A stretch of DNA of 60,000 bases from Nematostella vectensis. Its lineage: Eukaryota; Cnidaria; Anthozoa; Actiniaria; Edwardsiidae. The stretch lies in the NCBI RefSeq assembly GCF_932526225.1, contig NC_064040.1, positions 6,237,181-6,297,180 of the forward strand. Direction: 5' to 3'. Made by a program: the position numbers and the translations under genes. Under the pieces are notes generated by a model. The model saw nothing but the letters and a program-made list of their open reading frames with translations, had not been told where the DNA came from and did no database searches. Below are positions 23,526 through 35,326 of this stretch, in pieces (the stretch's first letter is position 1; each line of letters opens with the position of its first letter).

Positions 23526-24996
23526 CGGAAATTAGGCGCTTAACAAAGGAGTGACCCAATATTAGTGCTACAGGCAGGCTAGAAGACAATCGTATCGTGG
23601 GAAAACTCAACCATTAATGATATCGTGTTTTTTGATGTGTGTTGTTTTCTCTTTGAGCTGAGGGTCAACCCATTTGAACGATATAGGACAATGATGTTAT
23701 AATCTGGAGATGTCGCTAGACAAGTTGTCAAAGACGTGCCCCTCGAAACGTTATTCTCAAGTACTTCTTGGAAGCTTTTCAATCGGCACTAAATTCAAGG
23801 ATTAAAATTTAAAAATTCAATATCCCGTTAAAAGAGTTTCCTTGCCAAAAGTAAAATCAAATTAATGTTTAACCTTTGGGTTGCTTATCTTAAAAAAAAC
23901 GTCTTTAGGTTCCTCGTTGCCAAGTTGGCAGTCGAGCCAGTATAGAATTTCTCTCTTCACGTATAGAATCGTTATACGTGCGTTCTTTTCCTGTGTAAAA
24001 CCCGAAACGTTGGCTTATTTTGCGACTCGATTTTGAGATTTTCTTTATCATTTCCTGTGTATTAGTAGCATAAGATGGTTCGCGAAGTATCATTGCCACT
24101 TGACCAATCTGCGCCTTCCATTTTAGCCACATGTATTATCATTTGTTCACGTGGCATCAAATTTCGATTTTTTTCTTTCTTTTCTTCTACACTAATTCTA
24201 CACTAATGAGCCGTATTCAATGCAAATGCATGAATCGAGTCGATTTTGTCATCTTCATTTGCACGAATTTGCATTGAATACGGCCATGGATAATACGAAG
24301 TTTGAACTTAGCCTAAGATGGAAAATACGGCTCATGGGTAATACGACGTTTGAACTTAGCCTTTAGCCGGGTCAATTGAGCTTTAGGGCCACCAGGTATA
24401 AATAAAAGGCTGCATCGGGTATTTATATTTTCTGTTACCCGTTGTCAGACATCTATTACTTTTGCCCGATGAAATGTTACACTTTTTCTTGAAGTGTTTA
24501 TGTTTTAAAGTCCATATAACCTTTCAGAGTTGATAGACTTTGTCAATTTTTTTATGTTTTCATCTTCCAAATGATATGTGGTTCTTATGGTTCTTATCTC
24601 AACCTGGGTTCTTATCTCAACCTGGTAGTCAAATGATTATTTAAATTCAGGCAATTTCTGCAAAATTTAGCAGATATTTTTTAGTCATTGAATTGTTTTT
24701 GCATTGTGCGCGCGTGCTGCATTCGCAATCAAGAATGGCGACATTCTCACGAGCGCGCGCTGTTTTTGAAACCTACAACAAAACGATATTTTCTTTTTTC
24801 GCATACAATTCTCGACTTTAAATTATTCTTCGCTTTATTGTGGGTAGCATTGCAATAGAAAACAATTCGCCACAAACGGATTTAAGGAAAATACGTTGTT
24901 TCAGATTTTCCCGCCAAAACTTGGAATTATTTACTCGATTCAATCTCCTTTTGCGCGGCCAGGAAAATCTTCAAAGATCTGTAAAAAATTCTAATT
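23526..24996. other. Intergenic region with an inverted repeat
   Basis: An 18-bp perfect inverted repeat, GCCGTATTCAATGCAAAT at 24210-24227 and its complement at 24267-24284, forms a hairpin with a 39-base loop. Just after it TAATACGA/CGTTTGAACTTAGCC is present twice (24291 and 24331). A 75-codon minus-strand ORF (24132-23905) is unrecognised and unsupported. Confidence 0.45.
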
Positions 24997-25014
24997 TCAA
25001 TCAAATTCAATTTC

Positions 25015-25350
25015 AATTGAGGGGTTGTGATGGTGTGTGATGGGTTGTGATGGGCTGCGATGGAGTGGGATGGTGTGTGAGGGGTTGTGATGGGTTGTGA
25101 TGGAGTGTGAGGGGTTGTGATGGAGTGTGAGGGGTTGTGATGGTGTGTGATGGGTTGTGATGGTGTGTGATGGGTTGTGATGGGCTGTGATGGAGTGGGA
25201 TGGTGTGTGAGGGATTGTGATGTGGTGTGATGGGTTGTGATGGAGTGTGAGGGGTTGTGATGGGTTGTGATGTGTGATGGAATGTGATGGGTTGTGATGG
25301 TGTGTGATGGAGTGTGATGGGGTGTGATTGGTTGTGGTAGGGTGTGATGG
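25015..25350. repeat. GT-rich minisatellite, about 10-bp unit
   Basis: Over 30 degenerate copies of a decamer such as GGTTGTGATG or GTGTGTGATG run in tandem. Open frames on the opposite strand translate to Thr/His/Pro/Ser-rich repeats and are artefacts. The array has strong G/T strand asymmetry. Confidence 0.9.
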
Positions 25351-26633
25351 GGTATACTGTTGCATTTTCTGATGGCATTGATGCACTCGTATATCTGAGC
25401 AAAGAAATTGTGAGCTGTGATGCACCCCAAAAAAACTATGCTTTTCCCAAAAAAATATATCGTGCATGGTATAGTAATTCAATCGTGATGACCATCATCC
25501 TCGCTGTCATCTATTGACTATAGCGAATCGGACTTTCACACCGAACATAGCCATTCGAAATATAAATTTTACCACATCTTTGCGCCCAAAGGCTTTTCTA
25601 CAAGTCTTTCAAGTTTTCATACGTCTAAAACCCTATCAAAAAGCAGAAAGATACGGTTTTATGCTCTTATTCTCGTCTCTCTATGGCCGCCATGTTTTTT
25701 TTACTTAGGTCCAGCGAGTGTTATGACGTCATCTTACAATTTGATCTGTGATTGGTTGTTTCAATGTTTTGATGCCACGGATGCCAAAACAAAAAAGTGT
25801 TTCCAGAAAAGGAAATATTCCGAGGTGTTCAACAGGTACTGTTTGCCTTTGTTGCCATTATTGTCGCCACAGGTTTCCAAGATCCAGTAATGAGGTCTTC
25901 TGGTCGCTATCTATCATAGATTTAAAAGAAACACAGTTCATTTTATACTTAGAATAGAAAATTGTGGCCGCGTCCGCTAAATGGAGGTGGCCTATTAAAA
26001 GAGGTATACAATACAGTGTTTGAGTGTTAAATATTTTGGGATATCGGGAAGTGGTCACCTAATTGAGGGCTGTTCCTTATTACAGTTATCAGTGTATTTT
26101 TTCATTCTTGGGAACTCTAGTACAATAAAACACTCAAAACATCAAGCGTGAGAAAGACACGCTATCATTTTAAAATCTTTGAATATATATCTCATTATAT
26201 CCCTGTTTAGTATGAGCTGATTACTAGTGCTCCGGCGAGAGCGTCTATAGGTGACAGATATGCCTAGGGATCCTAGGGTGTACTTATAGTATCATAGGGC
26301 TGGCAGGGTGCTGGATTTAAAAGTGTCTAAGGGAGATAAATTTATACGTCTAGTGAATATTGCTCATATTCCTTGTTGATTCGTAAAAGGAGCACATGGT
26401 ATCAGACTGGATATTGGTTATGCGTGGATCTCACTGAATTATATGCTATAGGGCTTGTTATAAGCTTGAAGCCTCGCCTGTTTGCTTTAATCTACTAATG
26501 GACGTCTAAATCAATAAACAGCTGCTACGTGCGGAATTTAGCTTCTAGATTATGTCTAGGTTAATTTAAACTGGACTGGTGAATTTTTATTTGCACTTTT
26601 TTACCTTACATTTGCTTTTTTTTTTCTTCGCAG
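25351..26633. other. Intergenic or unresolved 5' part of the VWA gene
   Basis: The first recognisable VWA-gene exon (26634) begins in mid-codon, so at least one upstream exon, probably coding a signal peptide, should exist. I could not identify it here. The sequence is AT-rich and otherwise without recognisable features. Confidence 0.4.
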
Positions 26634-28720
26634 ATATCCGCCAAGAAGGAGCCTGCCCTCCTGTTTTTCAGTACAAATCCCATCAGCATTGTACTGGCGT
26701 CAGTTATTTGTGTAACTCGGACGATAAGTGTAGTCCCGGCGAGCAATGCCGTCCGCAAGAAAACGAGTGTCCTCTAAAATGCCGAAAAACTATTAAAAAA
26801 AGTAAGAAGATTTCTTACAAAAGTTAAAGCAGTGCCGTAGCAGGCCTCCAGCCTCCAGCCCTTGCTACGGCTGGGTCTCGGTCTGTCCGTCTGTCTGTCT
26901 GGCTGGCTGTCTGGCTGTCTGGCTGTCTGTCTAACTGTTTTTTTTTTTAGAGAGTTGCCCTATTGATATCGCCTTTCTTCTCGATGCATCCGGAAGTATG
27001 GGATGGCGGACCTGGGGGAAAGTGAGTTGAACCCGTTTCCTTTGAATTATCTCGACGTGGTCCCTAAACTGAATAATGAAGTAAAGAAATGAAAAGAACG
27101 GAATCAAAAGTAATGGGAAAATATTTTGATACCCATTTATAAATTGATAACCATTTATAAAGTGAAAATAGGTTATTTTACTTTCTAACAGATCTCTTAC
27201 TGCGATTTTTAATATTTTGCGAGCTCTCGTCAATGATTTGTAACTGCTAAACCGTTTGTGGCTTTTCGCCGTCATTCAAACTAACGGAATTACAAGGTGT
27301 TGGCCTCCTCCACAGACAAATCTGCATTTGTAAAGATAAGAAGAAGAAGAACGGGTAAATTGCGGAGGAGGAAGACTGAGGGTAAGTAAAGAGCGAAAGA
27401 GAGGGAATGGGGCGAAGGCAGCGATACCGGTTTCTGACTTCCGGTATCTTTCCACAGGAAAACCAAATCAGTTTTTTTTTTGCCTGCAGAGGGAGCTAAT
27501 TAGGTGCTTGGTTAGCGCAGTGCGGAGAGGTGGCACGATTGGAAGACATTTCAGTGTTGGCAAATGAAAACGCTTCAAAAATTTTGAATGACGGACGCCA
27601 GAAGACGGTTTAAGTGTTTAATCGGCGGCGCGAGCTCGCAGATATTGCAAACCGCAGTAACACCTTTCTTGATGTAAATAAAGAACTTTTTCAAGTCAAT
27701 AATGAACATGAATGACATATCAGATGATGATCCTCTTCTTACACTCAGCAACACATTTCAATTTATTATCGCAGTTTGATTTGCCTTGATATTATCAACT
27801 AATTAATATATTTTTGCTATAGATAAAGAATTATGCCAAGTCTATCGTGGACATGGGTGACATATCGACCCATGTCGGTATCATAACGTTCAGCACCGAC
27901 CCAGTAATCGATATCCCCTTCGACAAATACAAAGGAGTAGAAATGAACGCCGTCAACATCAAAAGCGATATCGACGAGCAAAGGCGGCAGAAAGGCTACA
28001 CATTCATCGATAAAGCGCTTACACTTGCCGATAAAAGTCTTTTCACTGAAGAAGCAGGAATGAGAGAGGACAGTCTGAAGGTGGGTTCTGTTGCCGTTTG
28101 TTGTTGTTGCCAGGGTGTGAGCAGTATATATCAAGCCGTTGTCATGGTAACGAATTATGACGTAATTCTGGATGATATGTCGTCGACGTGCTGTTGCTAT
28201 GGTAACACTACATATGTAACGCTCACACTATATAAATAAATGACAATTTTGTCACGCAGCTGAAGTTAACGCTATACATGTCACTATTTTGTCAGACAAT
28301 TGTAGGCCACAGTGTTGTCACGCAACTGAAGGTCACTCGATGCATTTCAAGATTTTTTCACGCAACTGTAGGTCACGCCGTACATTTCACTATTTTGTCA
28401 CACAATTGTAGGTCACGCGATACATTGCACTATTTTGTCACACAATTGTTAGTCACGCGATATATTTCACTATTTTGTCACACAATTGTAGGTAGCTGTT
28501 TCAATGTCGGACGGAATCCAGACCAAGGATCGAGGACCGTTTACGCCTACCATCTTCGCCGCAAGTCCAGGTATACACCGTGGGTATTGGCGCTGATATC
28601 GACGTGTTTGAATTAATGTGGATAGAAAGCGAGGACACGGGTTTGTTTGATGGCCGGCATTTGGAGCTCTTGAGAAAAGATTTGGCCTACTTTATCCAAA
28701 CAATGTATGCAGTCAAGTAG
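26634..28720 (+). CDS. Secreted WAP-like plus von Willebrand factor A domain protein (partial, frameshifted)
   Basis: Exons seen: 26634-26801, 26951-27021, 27823-28080, 28492-28720. The first gives a Cys-rich module (REGACPPVF, CNSDDKC, GEQC, NECPLKC; seven cysteines), like a whey-acidic-protein domain lacking one Cys. The next starts the VWA fold with the MIDAS motif in CPIDIAFLLDASGSMG. It continues with VGIITFSTDPVIDIPF, then VAVSMSDGIQTKDRGPFT. Such proteins act in extracellular matrix or adhesion. The last exon changes frame: from about 28555 homology continues as QVYTVGIGADIDVFEL in the +1 frame and ends at TAG 28718-28720. A few codons expected before it are missing, so a short deletion is likely. 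The N-terminal exon(s) were not found. This may be a pseudogene or an assembly error. Confidence 0.65.
26875..26935. repeat. TCTG/GCTG tetranucleotide repeat in the VWA gene intron
   Basis: GTCTGTCTGTCTGGCTGGCT-type repeats run up to a T-run that forms the polypyrimidine tract of the next acceptor (26950). Length change here would alter the distance between branch point and acceptor. Confidence 0.75.
28232..28491 (+). repeat. 40-bp tandem repeat of the last VWA exon's splice acceptor (about 7 copies)
   Basis: The true acceptor is TTTCACTATTTTGTCACACA followed by ATTGTAG at 28491. The same pyrimidine-rich tract plus ATTGTAG (or CTGAAG, CTGTAG, ATTGTTA) recurs about every 40 bp upstream from 28232. 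Each unit continues GTCACGCGATAC rather than the exon sequence, so the repeats carry acceptor-like sites without coding sequence. The copies nearest the exon are most alike. Confidence 0.8.
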
Positions 28721-31555
28721 TAGTCTCACGGTGATGGCATACAGTAACACAAGAAGTAGTCTAACGGTGATGGCATACAGTAACACAAGTAGTAGTCTAA
28801 CGGTGATGGCATACAGTAACACAAGTAGTAGTCTAACGGTGATGGCATACAGTAACACAAGTAGTAGTCTAACGGTGATGGCATACAGTAACACAAGTAG
28901 TAGTCTAACGGTGATGGCATACAGTAACACAAGTAGTAGTCTAACGGTGATGGCATACAGTAACACAACTAGTAGTCTAACGGTGATGGCATACAGTAAC
29001 ACAAGTAGTAGTCTAACGGTGATGGCATACAGTAACACAAGTAGTAGTCTAACGGTGATGGCATACAGTAACACAAGTAGTAGTCTAACGGTGATGGCAT
29101 ACAGTAACACAAGTAGTAGTCTAACGGTGATGGCATACAGTAACACAAGTAGTAGTCTAACGGTGATGGCATACAGTAACACAAGTAGTAGTCTAACGGT
29201 GATGGCATACAGTAACACAAGTAGTAGTCTAACGGTGATGGCATACAGTAACACAAGAAGTAGTCTCACGGTGGCATACAGTAACACAAGAAGTAGTCTC
29301 ACGGTGGCATACAGTAACACAAGAAGTAGTCTCACGGTGGCATACAGTAACACAAGTAGTAGTCTAACGGTGATGGCATACAGTAACACAAGTAGTAGTC
29401 TAACGGTGATGGCATACAGTAACACAAGTAGTAGTCTCACGGTGGCATACAGTAACACAAGTAGTAGTCTAACGGTGATGGCATACAGTAATACAAGAAG
29501 TAGTCTAACGGTGATGGCATACAGTAACACAAGAAGTAGTCTCACGGTGATGGCATACATAGTAACACAAGTAGTAGTCTAACGGTGATGGCATACAGTA
29601 ACACAAGTAGTAGTCTAACGGTGATAGCATACAGTAACACAAGTAGTAGACTAATGGTGATGGCATACAGTAACACAAGTAGTAGTCTAACGGTGATGGC
29701 ATACAGTAACACAAGTAGTAGTCTCACGGTGGCATACAGTAACACAAGTAGTAGTCTCACGGTGATGGCATACAGTAACACAAGTAGTAGTCTAACGGTG
29801 ATGGCATACAGTAACACAAGAAGTAGTCTCACGTTGGCATACAGTAACACAAGAAGTAGTCTAACGGTGATGGCATACAGTAACACAAGTAGTAGTCTAA
29901 CGGTGATGGCATACAGTAACACAAGTAGTAGTCTAACGGTGATGGCATACAGTAACACAAGTAGTAGTCTAACGGTGATGGCATACAGTAATACAAGAAG
30001 TAGTCTAACGGTGATGGCATACAGTAACACAAGAAGTAGTCTCACGGTGATGGCATACAGTAACACAAGAAGTAGTCTAACGGTGATGGCATACAGTAAC
30101 ACAAGTAGTAGTCTAACGGTGATGGCATACAGTAATACAAGAAGTAGTCTAACGGTGATGGCATACAGTAACACAAGAAGTAGTCTCACGGTGATGGCAT
30201 ACATAGTAACACAAGTAGTAGTCTAACGGTGATGGCATACAGTAACACAAGTAGTAGTCTAACGGTGATAGCATACAGTAACACAAGTAGTAGACTAATG
30301 GTGATGGCATACAGTAACACAAGTAGTAGTCTAACGGTGATGGCATACAGTAACACAAGTAGTAGTCTCACGGTGGCATACAGTAACACAAGTAGTAGTC
30401 TCACGGTGATGGCATACAGTAACACAAGTAGTAGTCTAACGGTGATGGCATACAGTAACACAAGAAGTAGTCTCACGTTGGCATACAGTAACACAAGAAG
30501 TAGTCTAACGGTGATGGCATACAGTAACACAAGTAGTAGTCTAACGGTGATGGCATACAGTAACACAAGTAGTAGTCTAACGGTGATGGCATACAGTAAC
30601 ACAAGTAGTAGTCTAACGGTGATGGCATACAGTAATACAAGAAGTAGTCTAACGGTGATGGCATACAGTAACACAAGAAGTAGTCTCACGGTGATGGCAT
30701 ACAGTAACACAAGTAGTAGTCTAACGGTGATGGCATACAGTAACACAACTAGTAGTCTAACGGTGATGGCATACAGTAACACAAGTAGTAGTCTCACGGT
30801 GATGGCATACAGTAACACAAGTAGTAGTCTAACGGTGATGGCATACAGTAATACAAGAAGTAGTCTAACGGTGATGGCATACAGTAACACAAGAAGTAGT
30901 CTAACGGTGATGGCATACAGTAACACAAGTAGTAGTCTAACGGTGATGGCATACAGTAACACAAGTAGTAGTCTAACGGTGATGGCATACAGTAACACAA
31001 GTAGTAGTCTAACGGTGATGGCATACAGTAACACAAGTAGTAGTCTAACGGTGGCATACAGTAACACAAGTAGTAGTCTAACGGTGATGGCATACAGTAA
31101 CACAAGTAGTGGTCTAACGGTGATGGCATACAGTAACACAAGTAGTGGTCTAACGGTGATGGCATACAGTAACACAAGTAGTAGTCTAACGGTGATGGCA
31201 TACAGTAACACAACTAGTAGTCTAACGGTGATGGAATACAGTAACACAAGAAGTAGTCTAACGGTGATGTCATACAGTAACACAAGTAGTAGTCTAACGG
31301 TGATGGCATACAGTAACACAAGTAGTAGTCTAACGGTGATGGCATACAGTAACACAAGTAGTAGTCTAACGGTGATGGCATACAGTAACACAAGTAGTAG
31401 TCTAACGGTGGCATACAGTAACACAAGTAGTAGTCTAACGGTGATGGCATACAGTAACACAAGTAGTGGTCTAACGGTGATGGCATACAGTAACACAAGT
31501 AGTAGTCTAACGGTGATGGCATACAGTAACACAAGTAGTAGTCTAACGGTGATTT
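28712..31555. repeat. 36-bp minisatellite starting at the VWA stop codon (about 79 units)
   Basis: The unit comprises AGTAACACAAGTAGTAGTCT followed by AACGGTGATGGCATAC. A 33-bp variant drops GAT. The array begins in GTCAAGTAGTAGTCTCACGG, which holds the VWA stop codon at 28718, so the first unit overlaps the gene end. It ends at about 31555. Units of 36 and 33 bp keep several frames open on both strands for hundreds of codons. These ORFs are not genes. Confidence 0.95.
29557..30844. repeat. Recent 644-bp duplication inside the 36-bp array
   Basis: A rare 38-bp unit with GCATACATAGTAAC occurs at 29557 and 30201, exactly 644 bp apart. The variant units after each copy (GTGATAGCATAC, then GTAGTAGACTAATGG, then two 33-bp units) come in the same order and look identical. 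This is a higher-order duplication or an assembly repeat. Confidence 0.8.
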
Positions 31556-32331
31556 TGATAAAAGTAAGTGATAAAATTAGTTGCCCCCCCCCCTTCAGGA
31601 GGAACACAATTTTCCATGCCCCCCTTATGCTTCCCCCATATTTTCGGTACCCCCCCCCCCCCCCCACCCACCAGAAAACTGAAGAAAGAGGAGCAAAGAA
31701 AGGAAAGAAAACGACAATGCCATCAGCAAGGACGGCGCGACCGATATTAGACGAAATTAGTTCAGTTAATGAAGAAGGGGGGGGGGACGTGGGTAGTGGT
31801 CGCCAACAAAATCAATTTTAATCCTAATCATGGGCTCATGACTAGGGACAGTAAGATTCGCCACATTCTGGTATTGTACAGGTGTCACAGCCTGTTAGAG
31901 CGTTTTCGTGAATCGTGAAACTTTTGTAACAGGATACTTGCACAATGTTCGAAAGCGATGTTGCGCGTTTTACTACTAGCGAACCAGCTTGTATCAATTT
32001 GTTTTGCATCAATGCATAAATCGATTGCTTAACATATTTTTTATAGTCGGTTTGTAATCATTCTTTATTTCGAACCTCTATGTCAAACCCAGGTACATAA
32101 AAGAATGCACCAAAAAATTCGTCAACACGGTGAATACCACCCATACTACATCCCCACCCTCACCTGACCACCTCCACTATGATACATCAGTGTTCTCCCC
32201 CTAAAAATAAAATCGGTTATAATTCTCACTGTGTTTTACATAATGCAATTTTATTAATTTGTATGGTAGTTCATTATTTCTTTACATTTCGATACGGTTT
32301 CACTTTCCAAAGATATCTTGCACATCTCGCC
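31556..32331. other. Intergenic spacer between the array and the fucosyltransferase-like gene
   Basis: Contains two long C-runs (about 31583-31592 and 31650-31666), a G-run near 31778 and AT-rich DNA. On the minus strand AATAAA at 32255-32250 is a good polyadenylation signal 77 bp after the next gene's stop. Confidence 0.6.
32250..32255 (-). terminator. Polyadenylation signal of the fucosyltransferase-like gene
   Basis: The plus strand reads TTTATT here, which is AATAAA on the minus strand, 77 bp downstream of the TAG at 32334-32332. This spacing suits a short 3' UTR. Confidence 0.5.
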
Positions 32332-33842
32332 CTACAACACCCAAGGAGTGGCAATTGCGACATTTTCCGCGTCCAATTTACATTTCTCTCCGTACACGAA
32401 GCTCCTCTTAGGAAACAGCCTGGTTCCTTGAGCCACGGAGGTAAAAGTACTGCCTTCGGTTCCAATCAGAAAGTCGCACTCTAACAGCATGAGTTGGTCC
32501 AAAAGCAGATCCCGTAAAACCTGCTGATGATCGCTTTGACTAAGATCTAAGTGTCTTGGAGTCAATTGAAGCGTGGAAACTTTCCTAGGGTAAATATCAA
32601 CGGCTTGGTCCTTGACCTTCTTGTTATCCGCAGCTAAAAACCAGGTAAAATTGGCCACCTTTAGTTCTGAGTATTTCTTCTTGAGGGCATCTTCTACACG
32701 CTGCGCGCAATCAAACACTTTTAGTGGATCACGTGTGCGAACGCTGTATGGATTGCGACTGCCAAAATGATGATCGCTTGTTATAATGTGAATTCCAATT
32801 ATTGGTCTATGAAGTCGTATCTCCCTTTTTGCTTTTTTGAAGTCGTCTCTTAAACTTTTTGATTTTTTGAACAAGAAGCTGAAAGCACAGCCTGTCAAGG
32901 CGTATGGGTAATCATGTCTCCATATTCCCACGCCGAGGCTCATAGCATATTTCTTTAATATAGGATTACTCCATAACTGATTTGCAAAGTACCATATCGT
33001 CTCAACTTGCTCCACCGGGCGGTCAAAATACTCGGTGAAGTTAACATGCTTTATCCAGCTCTGAAATTGAGATTCTTGCCATCTGAAAATCTTACGTCGC
33101 CCATACCCTCCAATTCGCTCTAGTCCCCAGTATGTTTTCCTTCCATAAAGACTTTTGACTATTCGCTCGTCGTATCTCCAGTCAATCATGTGAGGCTCGA
33201 GAAGTTTTTCGAGTTCTTCTGGTCCTCCCCAGTGGATTAAAAACGTCCTGTTTAGTAGCACGGCTAGAAAGAAAGTCGATACCAGAGCCGACATGCGGTT
33301 TCCATACCCGCCACATCCACCGCCATGACCAAGGCAATTGTAGACCAGGAATTTGCGATCCTTGCTGGTAGATGTCAGTGACTCGGCGTGAAGTAGTTGG
33401 TATTCGCGCGTCCAGTTTTTCCCACAATCAAAACCATTTTGAGTGATGAATAAGCTATCTTTGTCTTGGATTTGAGAAATAGAGAATGTCAAATGACTTT
33501 GGGTATTCGTGGAGGTATTTGTATCTGGCGGAAGAGCGCCATTTGTATGGTCTGTGGATACATCTAGGACCCAGAAAAACCGTGTTATTGAAATATCTAC
33601 CAAACCACTAAACTGAGACTCAACTATGAAGATTGGTTAAGGAGCTACGAGTATATTAAAGGGATATGAACATAATATGACTCACCGAAATAATAATCAA
33701 ACAAATGTGGGTGAAAAATATACGCGGCAATCACCAATAGTACAAATAGAACTACTAAATGGAGTTTCCATCGAGTTAGCCACCACAGTCCTCCACATGT
33801 GCTGTCCGACACGTGCTCCCTGTTTTGTTCCTCGCGAAGCAT
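32332..33842 (-). CDS. Type II membrane fucosyltransferase-like protein (NodZ/FUT8 superfamily)
   Basis: Two exons on the minus strand, 33842-33686 and 33596-32332, join in phase (donor CG|GTGAGT, acceptor GGTAG) to give about 473 residues. A short basic tail is followed by a signal anchor (LHLVVLFVLLVIAAYIF, about residues 28-44), as in Golgi glycosyltransferases. The lumenal part has a Gly-rich nucleotide-sugar loop GGGCGGYGNRMSALVSTFFL (about 144-163). It also has IGIHIITSDHHFGSRNPYS and a C-terminal FLIGTEGSTFTSVAQGTRLF. These match the order of motifs in NodZ/FUT8-like enzymes, which move fucose from GDP-fucose to glycans. The arginine usual in the H-x-R motif is isoleucine here (HII). 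Start is ambiguous: ATGs at 33944 and 33881 are in frame; 33842 gives the usual short cytosolic tail. Acceptor sugar unknown. Confidence 0.7.
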
Positions 33843-34049
33843 TCTGGGATGGCACAATAAAAAATGGGAAGTCTTACACATTGTTGCAAAATTACCGTAC
33901 TGTAAATGATCTAATAAACGTCCCCTATCTAAAGAACGCCTCATCTCTAATAAACACCACCCTTTATTAAACCCCCCTCCTACCCTTCCTCCCTAAAAAC
34001 AAACTACATAGGAATTTCGGTAATGTAAATAAAATTTAATTAAACACAT
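33843..34049. other. Upstream region of the fucosyltransferase-like gene
   Basis: An open frame continues upstream to an ATG at 33944, leaving open a longer N-terminus. Otherwise AT-rich with no recognised site. Confidence 0.3.
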
Positions 34050-34360
34050 GTGACCTAGTGTGTTAGCACGTCAGATATGGGGGCCCTCACCACAGGTGGC
34101 CTAGTGTGTTAGCACGCCAGATATGGGGCCCTCACCACAGGTGGCCCAGTGTATTAGAACGTCAGCATATGGGGCTTCTCACCTCTGCTGATACGGGTTC
34201 GATTCCCGATCGTGACGTGAAAAGAAGCTGTCTGTTTCTCTCCCCTGAATTTTACTTTTTGAACAGGGGCGTTAAGGTGGAGAGGGACCAGAGGGGGATG
34301 TTTCACGAGTTTCAAAAATCGAAAAACACGTTTCAGGATAAACTGATAAACTGACAACAA
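34050..34360 (+). mobile_element. tRNA-derived SINE with a tandemly repeated head
   Basis: The stretch 34141-34218 has an A-box-like GTGGCCCAGTGTATTAGA and a near-perfect B box GGGTTCGATTCCCG, spaced as in a tRNA. Two partial copies of the head, each about 45 bp and containing CTAGTGTGTTAGCACG, precede it at 34050-34095 and 34096-34140. The body downstream is unrecognised. It is not a functional tRNA because the cloverleaf arms do not pair properly. Confidence 0.6.
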
Positions 34361-35326
34361 GGATAAATCTTTACTCGGAAATTACGATTCACGAATTTTA
34401 AAGAGCATAGGTCACGAATTACGCTGATCAAATTTTGCAATTCACGAATCACGGTGAAGGTAGCTATCAAGGATCACGGTTTTCAATTTGTCCTTTTCAC
34501 GATTCACGATAAACAAAAATTTTCCTTTTCGTTCACGGATCACGAAATCCCTTACCGCCCCCTGTTTGAACGTATGTTCTTGTTCCAGGATAGGAATTTT
34601 CAATGCATAATAGGACTTTGAATGTGAAGCGCTTAGAACATGGTTGATACTGTACAAGCCTTATATAAATACAATAGTACAATAAAGTTAACCGTAGCGA
34701 TAATAAAACAGTAAAACGATATCTAAATACTCTAGCGATCGTAGCGAATACGTATGCAGTTATCATGAAAGATTACTGTGTAAACAAATCGCATTTTTTT
34801 TACATTTGACTGTGGCAAGCAGAAGTAAAGTATGCTGACATACAATTGCTGCCGACCAAAACCTTTCGCTACTATTCCATGAAAAAAGAATAAAAAGTGC
34901 TAAAATATCAATTCGTCAAAAAAGAACCTTCTTAATAATTTCTAAAAATAATTCTAATTGCAGCAACTAGACTTGCTGTACTCACCTCCCTATCGCTGCT
35001 GCCTTGAAAAAAAGCCAATCCTGGCTAAAATGACATGGAATTCATTTCAAACATACGCTAACCCCCAACGTGGTGGATTTCGTGATGGCGATTTTATTAG
35101 CATATGTATGGATGAGTTAACAACGGCCACTTATCGTCTTCAACAGCTTGATCAATTCATTCAGCCAGAACTCTTAGCTCCTATGTAAAGTGAATGATAA
35201 CAATTCAACTCTGACTCTTTTAGATTGCGGAAAACGGGAAGAAAACAACGCTCCAAAACGCTTCTTGTACAAAAAATAATAGCTTTGACAAAAAGCGTGC
35301 AGTGCTCAGATTGTTATAAGTAAGAC
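34361..35326. other. AT-rich intergenic DNA with one unexplained ORF
   Basis: Includes repeated TCACGAATTACG-type words (34380-34550). A 75-codon frame at about 34961-35188 begins after a good acceptor (TCTAATTGCAG) and contains CCLEKKPILAKMTWNSF, but no partner exon or family is recognised. Confidence 0.35.

Noticed and set aside
24927-25482. Thr/His/Pro-rich proteins on the minus strand
   Set aside because: Direct translation of a GT-rich 10-bp minisatellite in three frames.
26579-26634. Signal peptide directly preceding the WAP-like exon
   Set aside because: The hydrophobic frame has no ATG, and the T-rich tract ending in CGCAG is a typical splice acceptor.
28613-31821. Very long ORFs (up to 530 codons) on both strands in the 36-bp array
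   Set aside because: Same artefact of 36- and 33-bp units; translated repeats such as VRLLLVLLYAIT have no signal of selection as protein, and both strands cannot plausibly code.
34141-34218. Functional tRNA gene
   Set aside because: A and B boxes are present, but acceptor and anticodon stems do not pair; it fits a SINE head.
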